From: Candidatus Arcticimaribacter sp. UBA7428
GTDB taxonomy: Bacteria; Bacteroidota; Bacteroidia; Flavobacteriales; Flavobacteriaceae
Reading direction: 5' to 3'
Length of the DNA: 37,048 nt
NCBI GenBank assembly: GCA_002477625.1
Contig: DLQQ01000080.1
Coordinates: 1-37,048 of the forward strand
The position numbers were made by a program, and so were the translations under genes. Positions 1 through 7,938 of this stretch are shown here, in pieces. The notes beneath the pieces were generated by a model. That model did not search any database and was not told the origin of the DNA. It saw only the letters and a program-made list of their open reading frames with translations. Each line of letters starts with the position of its first letter. Position 1 is the stretch's first letter.

Positions 1-117
1 CTTGAGTACAAATTGTTCTTTAAGATTCTGCGCCAACTGCCTTTTCAGAGCAACAGGAAGCATGATACGTCCTTTAGTATCTGCCTTACATTCATATGTC
101 CCAATAAAGTGCTGCAT
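1..117 (-). CDS. mraZ: MraZ transcriptional regulator, N-terminal fragment
   Basis: Partial gene: only the first 39 codons are in the window and it continues past the left edge. The translation starts MQHFIGTYECKADTKGRIML, the N-terminal signature of MraZ, a DNA-binding protein of the AbrB/SpoVT-like fold with a DTKGRI motif. In well-studied bacteria MraZ is the first gene of the division and cell wall (dcw) cluster and represses that cluster by binding direct repeats upstream of itself. The ATG at 115-117 is the only plausible start. A TAnnTTTG promoter element and a three-unit box array lie upstream, consistent with autoregulation. The rest of the dcw cluster is expected to the left, outside the window. 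Confidence 0.88.
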   Translation of the reverse strand, partial: MQHFIGTYECKADTKGRIMLPVALKRQLAQNLKEQFVLK

Positions 118-142
118 CTTAATTGTTTGTGAATTGAATAAT

Positions 143-150
143 CAAATATA
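143..150 (-). promoter_or_regulatory. Predicted -7 promoter element of mraZ
   Basis: On the minus strand this reads TATATTTG, an exact match to the Bacteroidota -7 consensus TAnnTTTG, 25 bases before the mraZ start codon. No clear -33 TTG is seen at the usual distance. The MraZ-type boxes sit immediately upstream, where a repressor would block promoter use. Confidence 0.55.
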
Positions 151-161
151 AAATATATTTA

Positions 162-186
162 CCACATTTTTCCATTTAATACCACT
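162..186 (-). promoter_or_regulatory. MraZ-box direct repeats (operator)
   Basis: Read on the minus strand, three pentamers AGTGG, AATGG and TGTGG occur at exact 10-base spacing (182-186, 172-176, 162-166), each separated by 5 bases. This is the geometry described for MraZ operators (TGGG-type pentamers with 5-base spacers) in E. coli and Mycoplasma. The array lies just upstream of the mraZ -7 element. Assignment rests on spacing and position; the middle box is the weakest. Confidence 0.6.
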
Positions 187-271
187 TTGTTGATAAGTTT
201 CCAATCTCAATCATAGCTTAAGCTTGGGAGATAAGAATCAAATAAATAAGACAGTATCGGTTAATATTAAC

Positions 272-279
272 TATATTTG
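272..279 (+). promoter_or_regulatory. Predicted -7 element for hydrolase-engB
   Basis: TATATTTG matches TAnnTTTG exactly, 32 bases upstream of the ATG at 312. It would drive the alpha/beta hydrolase and, through the 5-base gap after it, engB. No convincing -33 TTG is present. Confidence 0.5.
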
Positions 280-311
280 TCGGCTCATAAGTCTCTAGAG
301 CGACGACTAGC

Positions 312-1076
312 ATGGAAAAAAAATTTACAGAAGAGGGGGATTTTAAATATGCCGAAATTGGAGAAGGACAACCAATCGTAATTCTACACGGTTTAATGGG
401 TGGTCTAAGTAATTTCGCTGGTGTAGCTGATTTCTTCCCTAAGGAAGGTTACAAGGTCATCATACCTGAGTTGCCTATTTACGAATTACCCTTAATCAAA
501 ACCAATGTTAAAACTTTTTCAGACTATTTGAAAAGCTTTTTATCCTTCAAGAAAATTGACAATGCCATTCTCCTAGGAAACTCGCTCGGAGGTCATATCG
601 GACTAGTTTTTGCCAAAAATCATCCGGAATTAGTAAAAGGTCTTGTGCTTGCAGGAAGTTCTGGTTTATATGAAAACTCTATGGGTGAAAGTTATCCAAA
701 AAGAGGGAATTATGATTATATTAAATCCAAGGCACAAGAGGTGTTTTTTGACCCTGAAGTAGCTACCAAAGAGATTGTAGACGAAGTTTTTGAAGTTGTC
801 AATGATCGAAATAAACTCATACGGACTCTAGCAATCGCCAAAAGTGCAATTCGCCACAATATGGCTAAGGATTTGCCAACAATGCATACGCCTACAGGCC
901 TCATTTGGGGTGAGAACGATCTAGTAACTCCGCCCAATGTAGCCGACGAATTCCATAAATTACTGCCGGATTCTGACCTCTATTGGATCAAAGAATGTGG
1001 TCATGCTCCTATGATGGAACATCCTGACACATTCAATGAAAAACTTTTGGATTGGCTCAAGAAACGTAACTTTTAG
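312..1076 (+). CDS. Alpha/beta-fold hydrolase
   Basis: A 254-residue cytoplasmic alpha/beta hydrolase without signal peptide. Visible features are the oxyanion-hole motif HGLMGG (26-31), the nucleophile elbow GNSLGG with Ser91, an acid candidate Asp203 in WGENDLVTP and the catalytic His231 in GHAPMMEHP. The triad is complete, so it should be active; the substrate (an ester, thioester or similar) cannot be told from sequence. The ATG at 312 is preceded by a -7 element and no SD. It is 5 bases upstream of engB and almost certainly cotranscribed. A hydrolase of this kind between mraZ and engB is a common flavobacterial arrangement as I recall it. Confidence 0.85.
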   Translation: MEKKFTEEGDFKYAEIGEGQPIVILHGLMGGLSNFAGVADFFPKEGYKVIIPELPIYELPLIKTNVKTFSDYLKSFLSFKKIDNAILLGNSLGGHIGLVFAKNHPELVKGLVLAGSSGLYENSMGESYPKRGNYDYIKSKAQEVFFDPEVATKEIVDEVFEVVNDRNKLIRTLAIAKSAIRHNMAKDLPTMHTPTGLIWGENDLVTPPNVADEFHKLLPDSDLYWIKECGHAPMMEHPDTFNEKLLDWLKKRNF

Positions 1077-1081
1077 TAGTA

Positions 1082-1714
1082 ATGCGAATCACATCATCCG
1101 AATTCATTATCAGCAACACGGATGTCTCCAAATGTCCTAACGAGCCCATTCCAGAATACGCTTTTATTGGGCGTTCCAATGTCGGTAAGTCCTCTTTAAT
1201 AAATTCTATTTGCGATCGTAAAAATCTTGCGAAAACTTCGGGAAGACCCGGAAAAACCCAGCTTATCAATCACTTCAAAATTAATAAGTCTTGGTACTTA
1301 GTCGATTTACCCGGCTACGGTTATGCACGTACTTCCAAAACATCAAAAAAAGCTTTCCAAAAGCTGATTACCACTTACTTTGAAAAAAGAAAACAATTGA
1401 TTTCTGCCTTTGTTTTAATCGACATTCGGCACGATCCACAACCCATTGATTTGGAATTTATGGAATGGCTGGGAACAAATTACATCCCTTTCGCAATTGT
1501 TTTTACTAAAGCAGATAAGGAAAAACCGATGGCTGTTGAACGTAAATCAAAGGCTTATATTCAGAAAATGCTTGATCATGCATGGGAAGAAGCACCGCCA
1601 CACTTCATCACTTCGTCTTTACACAAAACAGGTGGAGATAAACTCTTGGCATATATCGCTCAATTGAACGAAGATTTCAACAATCGAGAAGCTTTAGCTG
1701 CGGTCGATTTTTAG
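1082..1714 (+). CDS. engB: Ribosome-biogenesis GTPase EngB (YihA/YsxC)
   Basis: A 210-residue GTPase of the TrmE-Era-EngA-EngB-Septin group, required in several bacteria for maturation of the large ribosomal subunit. The G1 P-loop GRSNVGKS is at 30-37, the switch I region SGRPGKTQ at 53-60, the G3 motif DLPG at 75-78 followed by the family-typical YGYA, and G4 TKAD at 142-145. Length and motif order are normal for EngB. It directly follows the hydrolase gene. Its last 21 bases overlap, tail to tail, with the end of gldC. Confidence 0.95.
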   Translation: MRITSSEFIISNTDVSKCPNEPIPEYAFIGRSNVGKSSLINSICDRKNLAKTSGRPGKTQLINHFKINKSWYLVDLPGYGYARTSKTSKKAFQKLITTYFEKRKQLISAFVLIDIRHDPQPIDLEFMEWLGTNYIPFAIVFTKADKEKPMAVERKSKAYIQKMLDHAWEEAPPHFITSSLHKTGGDKLLAYIAQLNEDFNNREALAAVDF

Positions 1715-2026
1715 TTTTTCTGCGAAGTAATCACAAAAATCATTCATCGTAGCCGCCATCTTCTCATCTTGGGTCGCTCGCAAAAAGGTTTGACTCATGG
1801 TCACTAACGATTGATGAAAAAACACATTCATTTGATCAATCGGCATATCTTTTACCCATAAATCCATACGAAGGGTTTCTTGATTTTTTCCATCCCACAA
1901 GGACATCAATAAGGCTTGTGCCTCCTCTTCATTAACACCGCCATCGGGTGCAGACCAAACAATTTTTTCTGGAATCTTATTTTCGTCTAAGGCTACTTCA
2001 ATGGATATATTGGTTTGTTTTCCCAT
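1694..2026 (-). CDS. gldC: Gliding motility protein GldC
   Basis: A 110-residue acidic protein starting MGKQTNISIEVALDENKIPE and recognised as GldC of Flavobacteriia. In Flavobacterium johnsoniae gldC mutants glide poorly; its biochemical role is unknown. No signal peptide or membrane segment is seen, so it is probably cytoplasmic. I chose the ATG at 2026: the frame is open back to a TTG at 2086, but that extension lies inside gldB and is not family-like. It starts 4 bases after the gldB stop, so the two are translationally linked. The 3' end overlaps engB by 21 bases. Confidence 0.9.
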   Translation of the reverse strand: MGKQTNISIEVALDENKIPEKIVWSAPDGGVNEEEAQALLMSLWDGKNQETLRMDLWVKDMPIDQMNVFFHQSLVTMSQTFLRATQDEKMAATMNDFCDYFAEKLKIDRS

Positions 2027-2030
2027 GTTC

Positions 2031-3017
2031 TTATTTTGCGGGTTTATAATTTGATTGATTGAATAATTCCATAGCTGGAGTCTCAAAGAGTTTTTCTAAA
2101 GCTGTGTCTGGATTCTTTTCCATATAAGAGCGAACAATTTGCCACCCAATCCATTGACCAACTTTACCTGGAGTTTCGTTATCAATCTCCAAATAGAATT
2201 TTGAAAAAGGAGCAGGCTCAATAAACCTGAGAAATAAAGAAGATTGTGTCTTATAAAGCAATTCGTTTTCTATAAAATATTGCCACATATAACGCTCATT
2301 ATCGTGAACCCAATCTACTTGTTCTTGAGAATAGCTGATCTTAATGGCATCGGAAGTCTGAGGTAACATAAGGTCTTTTAGGTACAACTTCTTTCCGTAA
2401 TAAATCATCTGACCCAACAAGGTTCTTTTCACCGGGCTTTTCACTAAGGCGTTTCCTAATTCATCAATAATGTGGGACGTCATATAAGCAAACTCCATAT
2501 CCTGAACAATGTACTTCGGAATACCCTCATACAATGGATTCTTTGATCCCAAATAAGTATCCAAAGAGATGATCAGCAAGGAGTCTGTAAAAATTGTTTT
2601 ACTCTGATAGTCGACATTATTGACTACCGTAACGACATGCGGATCTTGTATTTGTGGGAAATAATATTTGATGTGCTTATAAAGCGAAACCAACTCTTCT
2701 TTTACAGGATCCAGAGAAGGGTAAACCTTCTTTATTTCGGCATGCAAAAGCGTTTGAATACTGTCGCGTTGTCTTTTAACCCATATACTATCTGGAAATT
2801 GATTGGGAAAGAGATACGGATAGGACTTTTTGAGTTCAATATATTCCTCAGGAGTAGCATTATAAAACTTAAGATCAAAACGATCGATGTCAATCGTAAC
2901 AGGGATTCGATTAATTTCCGCCTCAAGCGCATTTTCATCCGAACAGGATGAGAAAAAAACAGTAAAAGCGATACAAAAACTCGCTTTTAAAAAAAATGAT
3001 CTAGAAAATGAATTCAT
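2031..3017 (-). CDS. gldB: Gliding motility lipoprotein GldB
   Basis: A 328-residue predicted lipoprotein. A hydrophobic signal segment (about 8-22) ends in a lipobox-like FSSC with Cys25 as the lipidated residue. The rest matches GldB, with an N-terminal segment IDRFDLKFYN near the start of the mature protein and a C-terminal WIGWQIVRSYMEKNP stretch. GldB is one of the core gliding proteins of Flavobacteriia, and GldB loss in F. johnsoniae abolishes gliding. It is the first gene of a gldB-gldC pair, with a -7 element 46 bases upstream at 3064-3071. Confidence 0.92.
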   Translation of the reverse strand: MNSFSRSFFLKASFCIAFTVFFSSCSDENALEAEINRIPVTIDIDRFDLKFYNATPEEYIELKKSYPYLFPNQFPDSIWVKRQRDSIQTLLHAEIKKVYPSLDPVKEELVSLYKHIKYYFPQIQDPHVVTVVNNVDYQSKTIFTDSLLIISLDTYLGSKNPLYEGIPKYIVQDMEFAYMTSHIIDELGNALVKSPVKRTLLGQMIYYGKKLYLKDLMLPQTSDAIKISYSQEQVDWVHDNERYMWQYFIENELLYKTQSSLFLRFIEPAPFSKFYLEIDNETPGKVGQWIGWQIVRSYMEKNPDTALEKLFETPAMELFNQSNYKPAK

Positions 3018-3033
3018 CTGCTGCTAAAAATTT

Positions 3034-3061
3034 TTTGTGAGGAATAAGTTCCCTAATTTTG
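3034..3061 (+). promoter_or_regulatory. nadE promoter (TTTG / TAATTTTG)
   Basis: A -7 element TAATTTTG (3054-3061) fits TAnnTTTG, with TTTG at 3034-3037 as a possible -33 element 16 bases upstream, slightly shorter than usual. Predicted transcription would start near 3067, giving about 28 bases of leader to the ATG at 3095. The position rules out a TTG at 3059 as the nadE start, because it lies inside the promoter. Confidence 0.6.
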
Positions 3062-3063
3062 TA

Positions 3064-3071
3064 CAAAGTTA
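3064..3071 (-). promoter_or_regulatory. Predicted -7 element of gldB
   Basis: On the minus strand this reads TAACTTTG, an exact TAnnTTTG match, 46 bases upstream of gldB. It faces the nadE -7 element at 3054-3061 with only TA between them, so the two promoters overlap. Confidence 0.5.
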
Positions 3072-3094
3072 CATCCAAAAAATCGCTAAAACAC

Positions 3095-3877
3095 ATGAAA
3101 TCACCAGAAAAAGTTATTGACTACATCGTAAATTGGCTTAACGACTATGCAGATAAATCAGGAATGAATGGTTTTGTAGTTGGTGTGTCTGGTGGGATTG
3201 ACTCGGCTTTAACTTCAAGCTTATGTGCACTTACGGGAAAGCCTGTCCTTTGCCTAGAAATGCCCATTCATCAAGAAGCTAATCAAGTTACAAGAGCACA
3301 AGAACACATTGCTTGGCTCGAAAGCAAATACCCCAACGTCCGGCATCATTCACTTTCCCTAACAGGAGTTTTTGAAAGCTTTCAGGAGCTTTTACCTCCA
3401 ACCACAGATGAAGCGAGTACGTTTTTGAGTTTAGCCAATACGCGTGCGCGTATACGTATGACTACCCTGTATTATTTCGCAGCACTAGAACGCTATTTAG
3501 TAGCAGGAACTGGAAATAAAATTGAAGATTTTGGTGTTGGTTTTTACACTAAGTATGGAGACGGTGGCGTAGATCTTAGTCCCATTGCAGATCTGATGAA
3601 ATCTGAGGTGTTTTTACTCGCCAAAAAACTCGGCGTAATCGATTCCATTCAACAAGCTGCTCCCACAGATGGATTGTGGGGTGATGATCGTACAGACGAA
3701 GATCAAATGGGTGCTACCTACAATGAATTGGAATGGGCTATGAAACATGTGAACAGCACTTCAGAGCACGACACTGATAGACAAAAAGAGGTTCGGGCGA
3801 TTTATAAAAAACTCCACAGTCAAAACCAGCATAAGATGCAGCCAATTCCCGTCTGTGAAATTCCGATGGATCTTTAG
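3095..3877 (+). CDS. nadE: Ammonia-dependent NAD+ synthetase
   Basis: A 260-residue NAD+ synthetase that converts deamido-NAD+ to NAD+ using ATP and ammonia, the last step of NAD biosynthesis. The PP-loop SGGIDS is at 32-37; other family motifs are ANTRARIRM (114-122), GTGNKIED (138-145) and the GDGGVDLSPIADLMKSEV region (156-172). There is no N-terminal nitrilase-type glutaminase domain, so free ammonia is the likely nitrogen donor. The ATG at 3095 is chosen over the upstream TTG at 3059 because the latter lies in the promoter. It converges on dnaG with 3 bases between stop codons and no terminator hairpin. Confidence 0.95.
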   Translation: MKSPEKVIDYIVNWLNDYADKSGMNGFVVGVSGGIDSALTSSLCALTGKPVLCLEMPIHQEANQVTRAQEHIAWLESKYPNVRHHSLSLTGVFESFQELLPPTTDEASTFLSLANTRARIRMTTLYYFAALERYLVAGTGNKIEDFGVGFYTKYGDGGVDLSPIADLMKSEVFLLAKKLGVIDSIQQAAPTDGLWGDDRTDEDQMGATYNELEWAMKHVNSTSEHDTDRQKEVRAIYKKLHSQNQHKMQPIPVCEIPMDL

Positions 3878-3880
3878 GAA

Positions 3881-5836
3881 CTAAATTACTCGATTTAATT
3901 TTCTAGAAACAACCTGTTTGAGTTGGTAGTAACTCATCACTTCCTCTAGAATTTCAGCGTGATGCAATTCTTTGTCTTGTACTTGACTTTGCAGTTCTTC
4001 TATCTTCTTGTCAATCAACAACTTTCGAAGTGTTAAAATAGTTTCATTTACTAGTTGTGGTACTTGACTGTCTCGGGATTTTACAAAAATATTTTTCTTC
4101 TCCCAATCGTGTAATTGATATTGATCTTCGTTCATAAGGATATTACTCACCAAAGAACTCAACTCTCCGTCTAGGGTAGGTATTAATTTATCCATGGCAA
4201 TTTGACCTTCTACTTGAAAATGTTCAATTAAAAGATAAAATAAGGTTTTGAAGTTTGCATTTGCTAATTCAACCTCGTCTTGCTGTAAATCCAAAAATAT
4301 TTTTTCAAACACCTTTGCTTTCACTTCAGTGATTTCCTCTAAAATATCTTTATCATCAGAAAAACTCAATACAGACTCTTTGAAAGACTCTTCTCGATCC
4401 CCATAAAGCATAAGGATTGTTATGATTTGTCGTTCCAATTCAAAAGTATGATCTACGGTAACATTTTGAGGAGTATCGTTTTTCACTACCCGAAAAGACT
4501 CTTCTTTGGAAGCCGTTTTACGGGTGTTGGATTGGGCTTTCTTTGTAAGTTGAGCCAAAGCGCTAAACAAAACATTTTCTGAAATTTCCATCTGCTGTGC
4601 ACAACTTTGCACATAGACTTCTTGTTGAATTGGGTCTGGAATTTTAGAAATACTTTCAACTATATCACGAATTGTTGCGGCCTTTTTAACAGGATCATTT
4701 GTAGCATCTTCGAGGAGTAAAGAAGCTTTGAATTGAATGAAATCTTTTGCGTTTTCCTTAAAAAAAAGTTCAATAGCTTCTTGCGAATTTTTCTTAGCAA
4801 AACTATCAGGATCTTCTCCCTCTGGAAACGAACAGACCTTTACATTCATTCCCTGCGCTAAAATCATATCGATCCCACGAAGTGAAGCTCGGAGTCCCGC
4901 TGCATCGCCATCAAAAAGAACTACAATGTTTTGAGTGAGTCGCTGAATCAAGCGGATCTGAAGCTCTGTAAGTGCAGTTCCCGAAGACGAGACGACATTG
5001 GCTACTCCTGACTGAACCATTTGAATAACGTCTGTATAGCCCTCTACTAAGTAACAAACATCTTCTTTGGCTATACTCTGTTTTGCTTCGTAAATTCCAT
5101 AAAGTACTTTACTCTTATGGTAAATCTCACTTTCAGGTGAATTTAAATATTTGGCTGTTTTTTTATTATCTCCAAGAATTCTTCCACCAAAACCGACTAC
5201 TCGTCCCGAAAGACTTTTGATTGGGAACATGACCCTACCTCGAAAGCGATCAACCTGATAACTTTCATTAACAATCGACAAGCCTGTTTTCTCGAGGAAC
5301 TCTAATTGAAAACCATTTTTTAGAGCTGTTTTTGTAAATGCATCTTTCTCTTGGGGAGAATAACCTAAATCAAACTTCTTAATGGTTTCGTCTGTAAAGC
5401 CTCGTTCCTTGTAGTAAGAAAGCCCTATTGCCTTCCCCTCTGATGCTTCCCAAAGTGTTTGCTTAAAATAGGTGTTTGCGTGTTCAGCTAGCAAGAACAT
5501 GCTTTCACGTTCGTTTAACTTTTCCTTCTCCGCATCGCTTTGCTCGGTTTCTTCAATTTCAACATTATACTTTTTAGCCAAATAACGGATGGCCTCAGGA
5601 TAAGAAAAATGTTCGTGCTCCATAAGAAAGGCTACAACGTTCCCACCTTTTCCACTACTAAAGTCTTTCCAAATTTGCTTTACAGGAGAAACCATAAAAC
5701 TCGGACTGCGTTCTTGGGTAAAAGGGCTTAGTCCTTTGAAGTTCGTTCCAGACTTCTTTAAACCCACGAAATCACCAATGACCTCCTCTACACGAGCAGT
5801 CTCATACACTTGGTCTATGGTATTTTTAGAAATCAA
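3881..5836 (-). CDS. dnaG: DNA primase DnaG
   Basis: A 651-residue replicative primase that makes RNA primers at the fork. The N-terminal zinc-binding-like domain occupies about 1-95, followed by the RNA polymerase core with DRFRGRVMFPI (196-206), the Toprim glutamate motif EGYTD (265-269) and DGDAAG (309-314), then a helicase-interacting C-terminal region. The four zinc ligands of the CHC2 finger are all replaced: Ser37, Thr40, Asp58 and Ser61 stand where C, H, C and C are expected. The start is TTG (5834-5836): an in-frame stop lies two codons upstream, no ATG is available, and the encoded N-terminus MISKNTID is family-like. It is the last gene of the queA-rlmN-prenyl synthase-dnaG run. Confidence 0.93.
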   Translation of the reverse strand: MISKNTIDQVYETARVEEVIGDFVGLKKSGTNFKGLSPFTQERSPSFMVSPVKQIWKDFSSGKGGNVVAFLMEHEHFSYPEAIRYLAKKYNVEIEETEQSDAEKEKLNERESMFLLAEHANTYFKQTLWEASEGKAIGLSYYKERGFTDETIKKFDLGYSPQEKDAFTKTALKNGFQLEFLEKTGLSIVNESYQVDRFRGRVMFPIKSLSGRVVGFGGRILGDNKKTAKYLNSPESEIYHKSKVLYGIYEAKQSIAKEDVCYLVEGYTDVIQMVQSGVANVVSSSGTALTELQIRLIQRLTQNIVVLFDGDAAGLRASLRGIDMILAQGMNVKVCSFPEGEDPDSFAKKNSQEAIELFFKENAKDFIQFKASLLLEDATNDPVKKAATIRDIVESISKIPDPIQQEVYVQSCAQQMEISENVLFSALAQLTKKAQSNTRKTASKEESFRVVKNDTPQNVTVDHTFELERQIITILMLYGDREESFKESVLSFSDDKDILEEITEVKAKVFEKIFLDLQQDEVELANANFKTLFYLLIEHFQVEGQIAMDKLIPTLDGELSSLVSNILMNEDQYQLHDWEKKNIFVKSRDSQVPQLVNETILTLRKLLIDKKIEELQSQVQDKELHHAEILEEVMSYYQLKQVVSRKLNRVI

Positions 5837-5858
5837 ATTTTAGTGTTTACTGTGTTGT

Positions 5859-6836
5859 TTATTGTTTACGAGTAATGACATAATTTACCATTAATTCTAA
5901 AGAATCACGGTAGGCGTTTTTAGGAAATGTCATTAGAATATCTAGGGCTTCAGTGCGATATGATTCCATCCGGTTTTGGGCGTAATCCAAGCCTCCTGAA
6001 TCTTTCACCATCTGAATAACCTCTTTTACTCTTTTTTTATCTGTATTGTATTTTTTAACGGAATGAATCAACCATTTTCGTTCTTTCGAAGAAACATTGT
6101 TCAATGTATAAATTAAAGGCAAGGTCATTTTTTGTTCCTTGATGTCAATTCCTGTTGGCTTGCCAATTTTTGCTTCCCCATAATCAAAAAGATCGTCTTT
6201 GATCTGGAAAGCCATTCCTAGAAGTTCTCCAAAAACACGCATTTGCTCGACTGCTTCTTTATCATCAGAAACGGACTGTGCGCCCATTGCACAACATGCG
6301 GCAAGTAATGTAGCTGTTTTCTGTCGGATGATTTCAAAGTAAATGTCTTCTGTTATATCAAGGTTTCTGGCCTTTTCAATCTGCAACAATTCTCCTTCGC
6401 TCATTTCGCGAACCGCTACAGAAATGATTTTGAGTAAATCAAAATCTTCGTTATGAATACATAAAAGTAAGCCTTTGGACAATAAATAGTCGCCAACGAG
6501 AACGGCGATTTTATTTTTCCACAATGCGTTGATCGAGAAAAAACCTCTCCGCTGATTACTATCATCAACAACATCATCATGAACAAGAGTGGCTGTATGA
6601 ATTAGTTCGATCACAGAAGCTCCTCTATAGGTTCGCTCGGTAACTTTTCCTCCGCCTAAAAGCTTAGCAGTAAGGAACACAAACATGGGCCGCATCTGCT
6701 TCCCTTTTCGATTGACAATAAAATGGGTAATTCGATTGAGCAGAGCAACTTTAGAAGACATCGAATCACTGAACTTTTGTTCGAAGTGCTCCATTTCTTC
6801 ATATATGGGATCTTTAATTTGCTCTGTTACTTTCAT
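5859..6836 (-). CDS. Long-chain polyprenyl diphosphate synthase
   Basis: A 325-residue all-trans prenyl diphosphate synthase. It elongates farnesyl or geranylgeranyl diphosphate with isopentenyl diphosphate, probably making the menaquinone side chain. Visible are GKQMRP (45-50), the first aspartate-rich motif DDVVD (87-91) followed by DSNQRRG, KTATL (173-177), and the second motif DDLFD (214-218). Residues before the first motif are small or aliphatic, typical of long-chain (IspB/HepT-like) enzymes; exact chain length cannot be told. It lies 28 bases after rlmN and 22 before dnaG. Confidence 0.88.
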   Translation of the reverse strand: MKVTEQIKDPIYEEMEHFEQKFSDSMSSKVALLNRITHFIVNRKGKQMRPMFVFLTAKLLGGGKVTERTYRGASVIELIHTATLVHDDVVDDSNQRRGFFSINALWKNKIAVLVGDYLLSKGLLLCIHNEDFDLLKIISVAVREMSEGELLQIEKARNLDITEDIYFEIIRQKTATLLAACCAMGAQSVSDDKEAVEQMRVFGELLGMAFQIKDDLFDYGEAKIGKPTGIDIKEQKMTLPLIYTLNNVSSKERKWLIHSVKKYNTDKKRVKEVIQMVKDSGGLDYAQNRMESYRTEALDILMTFPKNAYRDSLELMVNYVITRKQ

Positions 6837-6864
6837 ACTCCACTAATATACAACTTCATTAGAA

Positions 6865-7914
6865 TTAGTTTTTCAGGGCTTTATTTGCTAGTTGACCACA
6901 AGCTGCGTCAATGTCTTTCCCACGCGATCGTCTTATGGTATTGATGATGCGCGCAGCTGTTAGTTTGTTCTGATACATCGACATGGCTTCTTTTGAGGCT
7001 TGTTCAAAAGTATCATCTCCAATAGGATTGTATTCGATTAAATTTACTTTGGAAGGAAATTTTCGGCAAAAGTTAACCAATGCTCTAACCTCTTCAAGGT
7101 TGTCGTTGATTCCTTTCCAAACGATAAATTCGATTGTGACCATTCGTTGCGTAGCTTCATACCAGTATTCTAGGGAAGACAATAGCTCATCCACTGGAAA
7201 TTTCTCAGAAAAAGGCATGATCTTTTCTCGAGTCGATTGAATAGCAGAATGGAGGGAAACAGCAAGATTAAATTTAACACCATCATCTGCCATTTTACGA
7301 ATCAATTTTGGGATTCCCGAAGTCGAGAGTGTGATTCTTTTGGAGGCCATTCCCAGGCCTTCTGGAGAGGTGATTTTCTCTATTGCACCCAATACATTAT
7401 TATAGTTCATCAAGGGCTCACCCATTCCCATGAATACAATATTCGAAAGAGGGATGTCAAAATAGGTCTTACTTTGCTGATCAATGGCAACGACCTGATC
7501 AAAGATTTCATCGACATTCAGGTTTCGCATACGATCCAACTGAGCAGTAGCACAAAATTTACAATCCAAACTGCATCCTACTTGCGATGAAACACAAGCA
7601 GTAGTTCGGTCTTTTGCGGGAATTAGTACCGATTCGACAATGCGATTATCGTGTAATTTGATTGCATTTTTAAATGTCCCATCCTTACTGCGCTGTTGTT
7701 GATCGACCGCAATATGATTGATCGTAAAATGAGTGTCCAGCAACAGTCTTGTGTCTTTTGAAAGATTGGTCATCTTGTCAAAATCATGAACTCCTTTACT
7801 CCACAACCATTGATATACTTGTGCAGCTCTATAGGCTTGTTGCCCCTGTGCAATAAAAAAGTCCTGAAGGGCTTCTTTAGAAAGTGCTCGAATATCTTTT
7901 TTAGCCAACTCCAT
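6865..7914 (-). CDS. rlmN: 23S rRNA/tRNA adenine-C2 methyltransferase RlmN
   Basis: A 349-residue radical SAM enzyme that methylates C2 of A2503 in 23S rRNA (and A37 of some tRNAs). The cluster-binding motif is C114-x3-C118-x2-C121, the catalytic cysteines are Cys107 (7 residues before the first cluster Cys, as in E. coli) and Cys339 in ACGQL, and the SAM-binding GMGEP motif is at 163-167. These residues separate RlmN from Cfr only weakly, but the N-terminal accessory domain and housekeeping context favour RlmN. It follows queA by 24 bases. Confidence 0.94.
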   Translation of the reverse strand: MELAKKDIRALSKEALQDFFIAQGQQAYRAAQVYQWLWSKGVHDFDKMTNLSKDTRLLLDTHFTINHIAVDQQQRSKDGTFKNAIKLHDNRIVESVLIPAKDRTTACVSSQVGCSLDCKFCATAQLDRMRNLNVDEIFDQVVAIDQQSKTYFDIPLSNIVFMGMGEPLMNYNNVLGAIEKITSPEGLGMASKRITLSTSGIPKLIRKMADDGVKFNLAVSLHSAIQSTREKIMPFSEKFPVDELLSSLEYWYEATQRMVTIEFIVWKGINDNLEEVRALVNFCRKFPSKVNLIEYNPIGDDTFEQASKEAMSMYQNKLTAARIINTIRRSRGKDIDAACGQLANKALKN

Positions 7915-7938
7915 AGAAACCGTCTGTATTTAATGAAT

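Noticed and set aside
3059..3094. Upstream TTG start for nadE giving 272 residues
   Set aside because: The TTG is part of the predicted -7 element and the added residues are not family-like; ATG at 3095 fits better. Similar upstream non-ATG extensions were rejected for gldC (2086), adk (17975), purK (18059), the KAS III gene (26068), mlaE (27199), mlaF (27926) and porV (34131).
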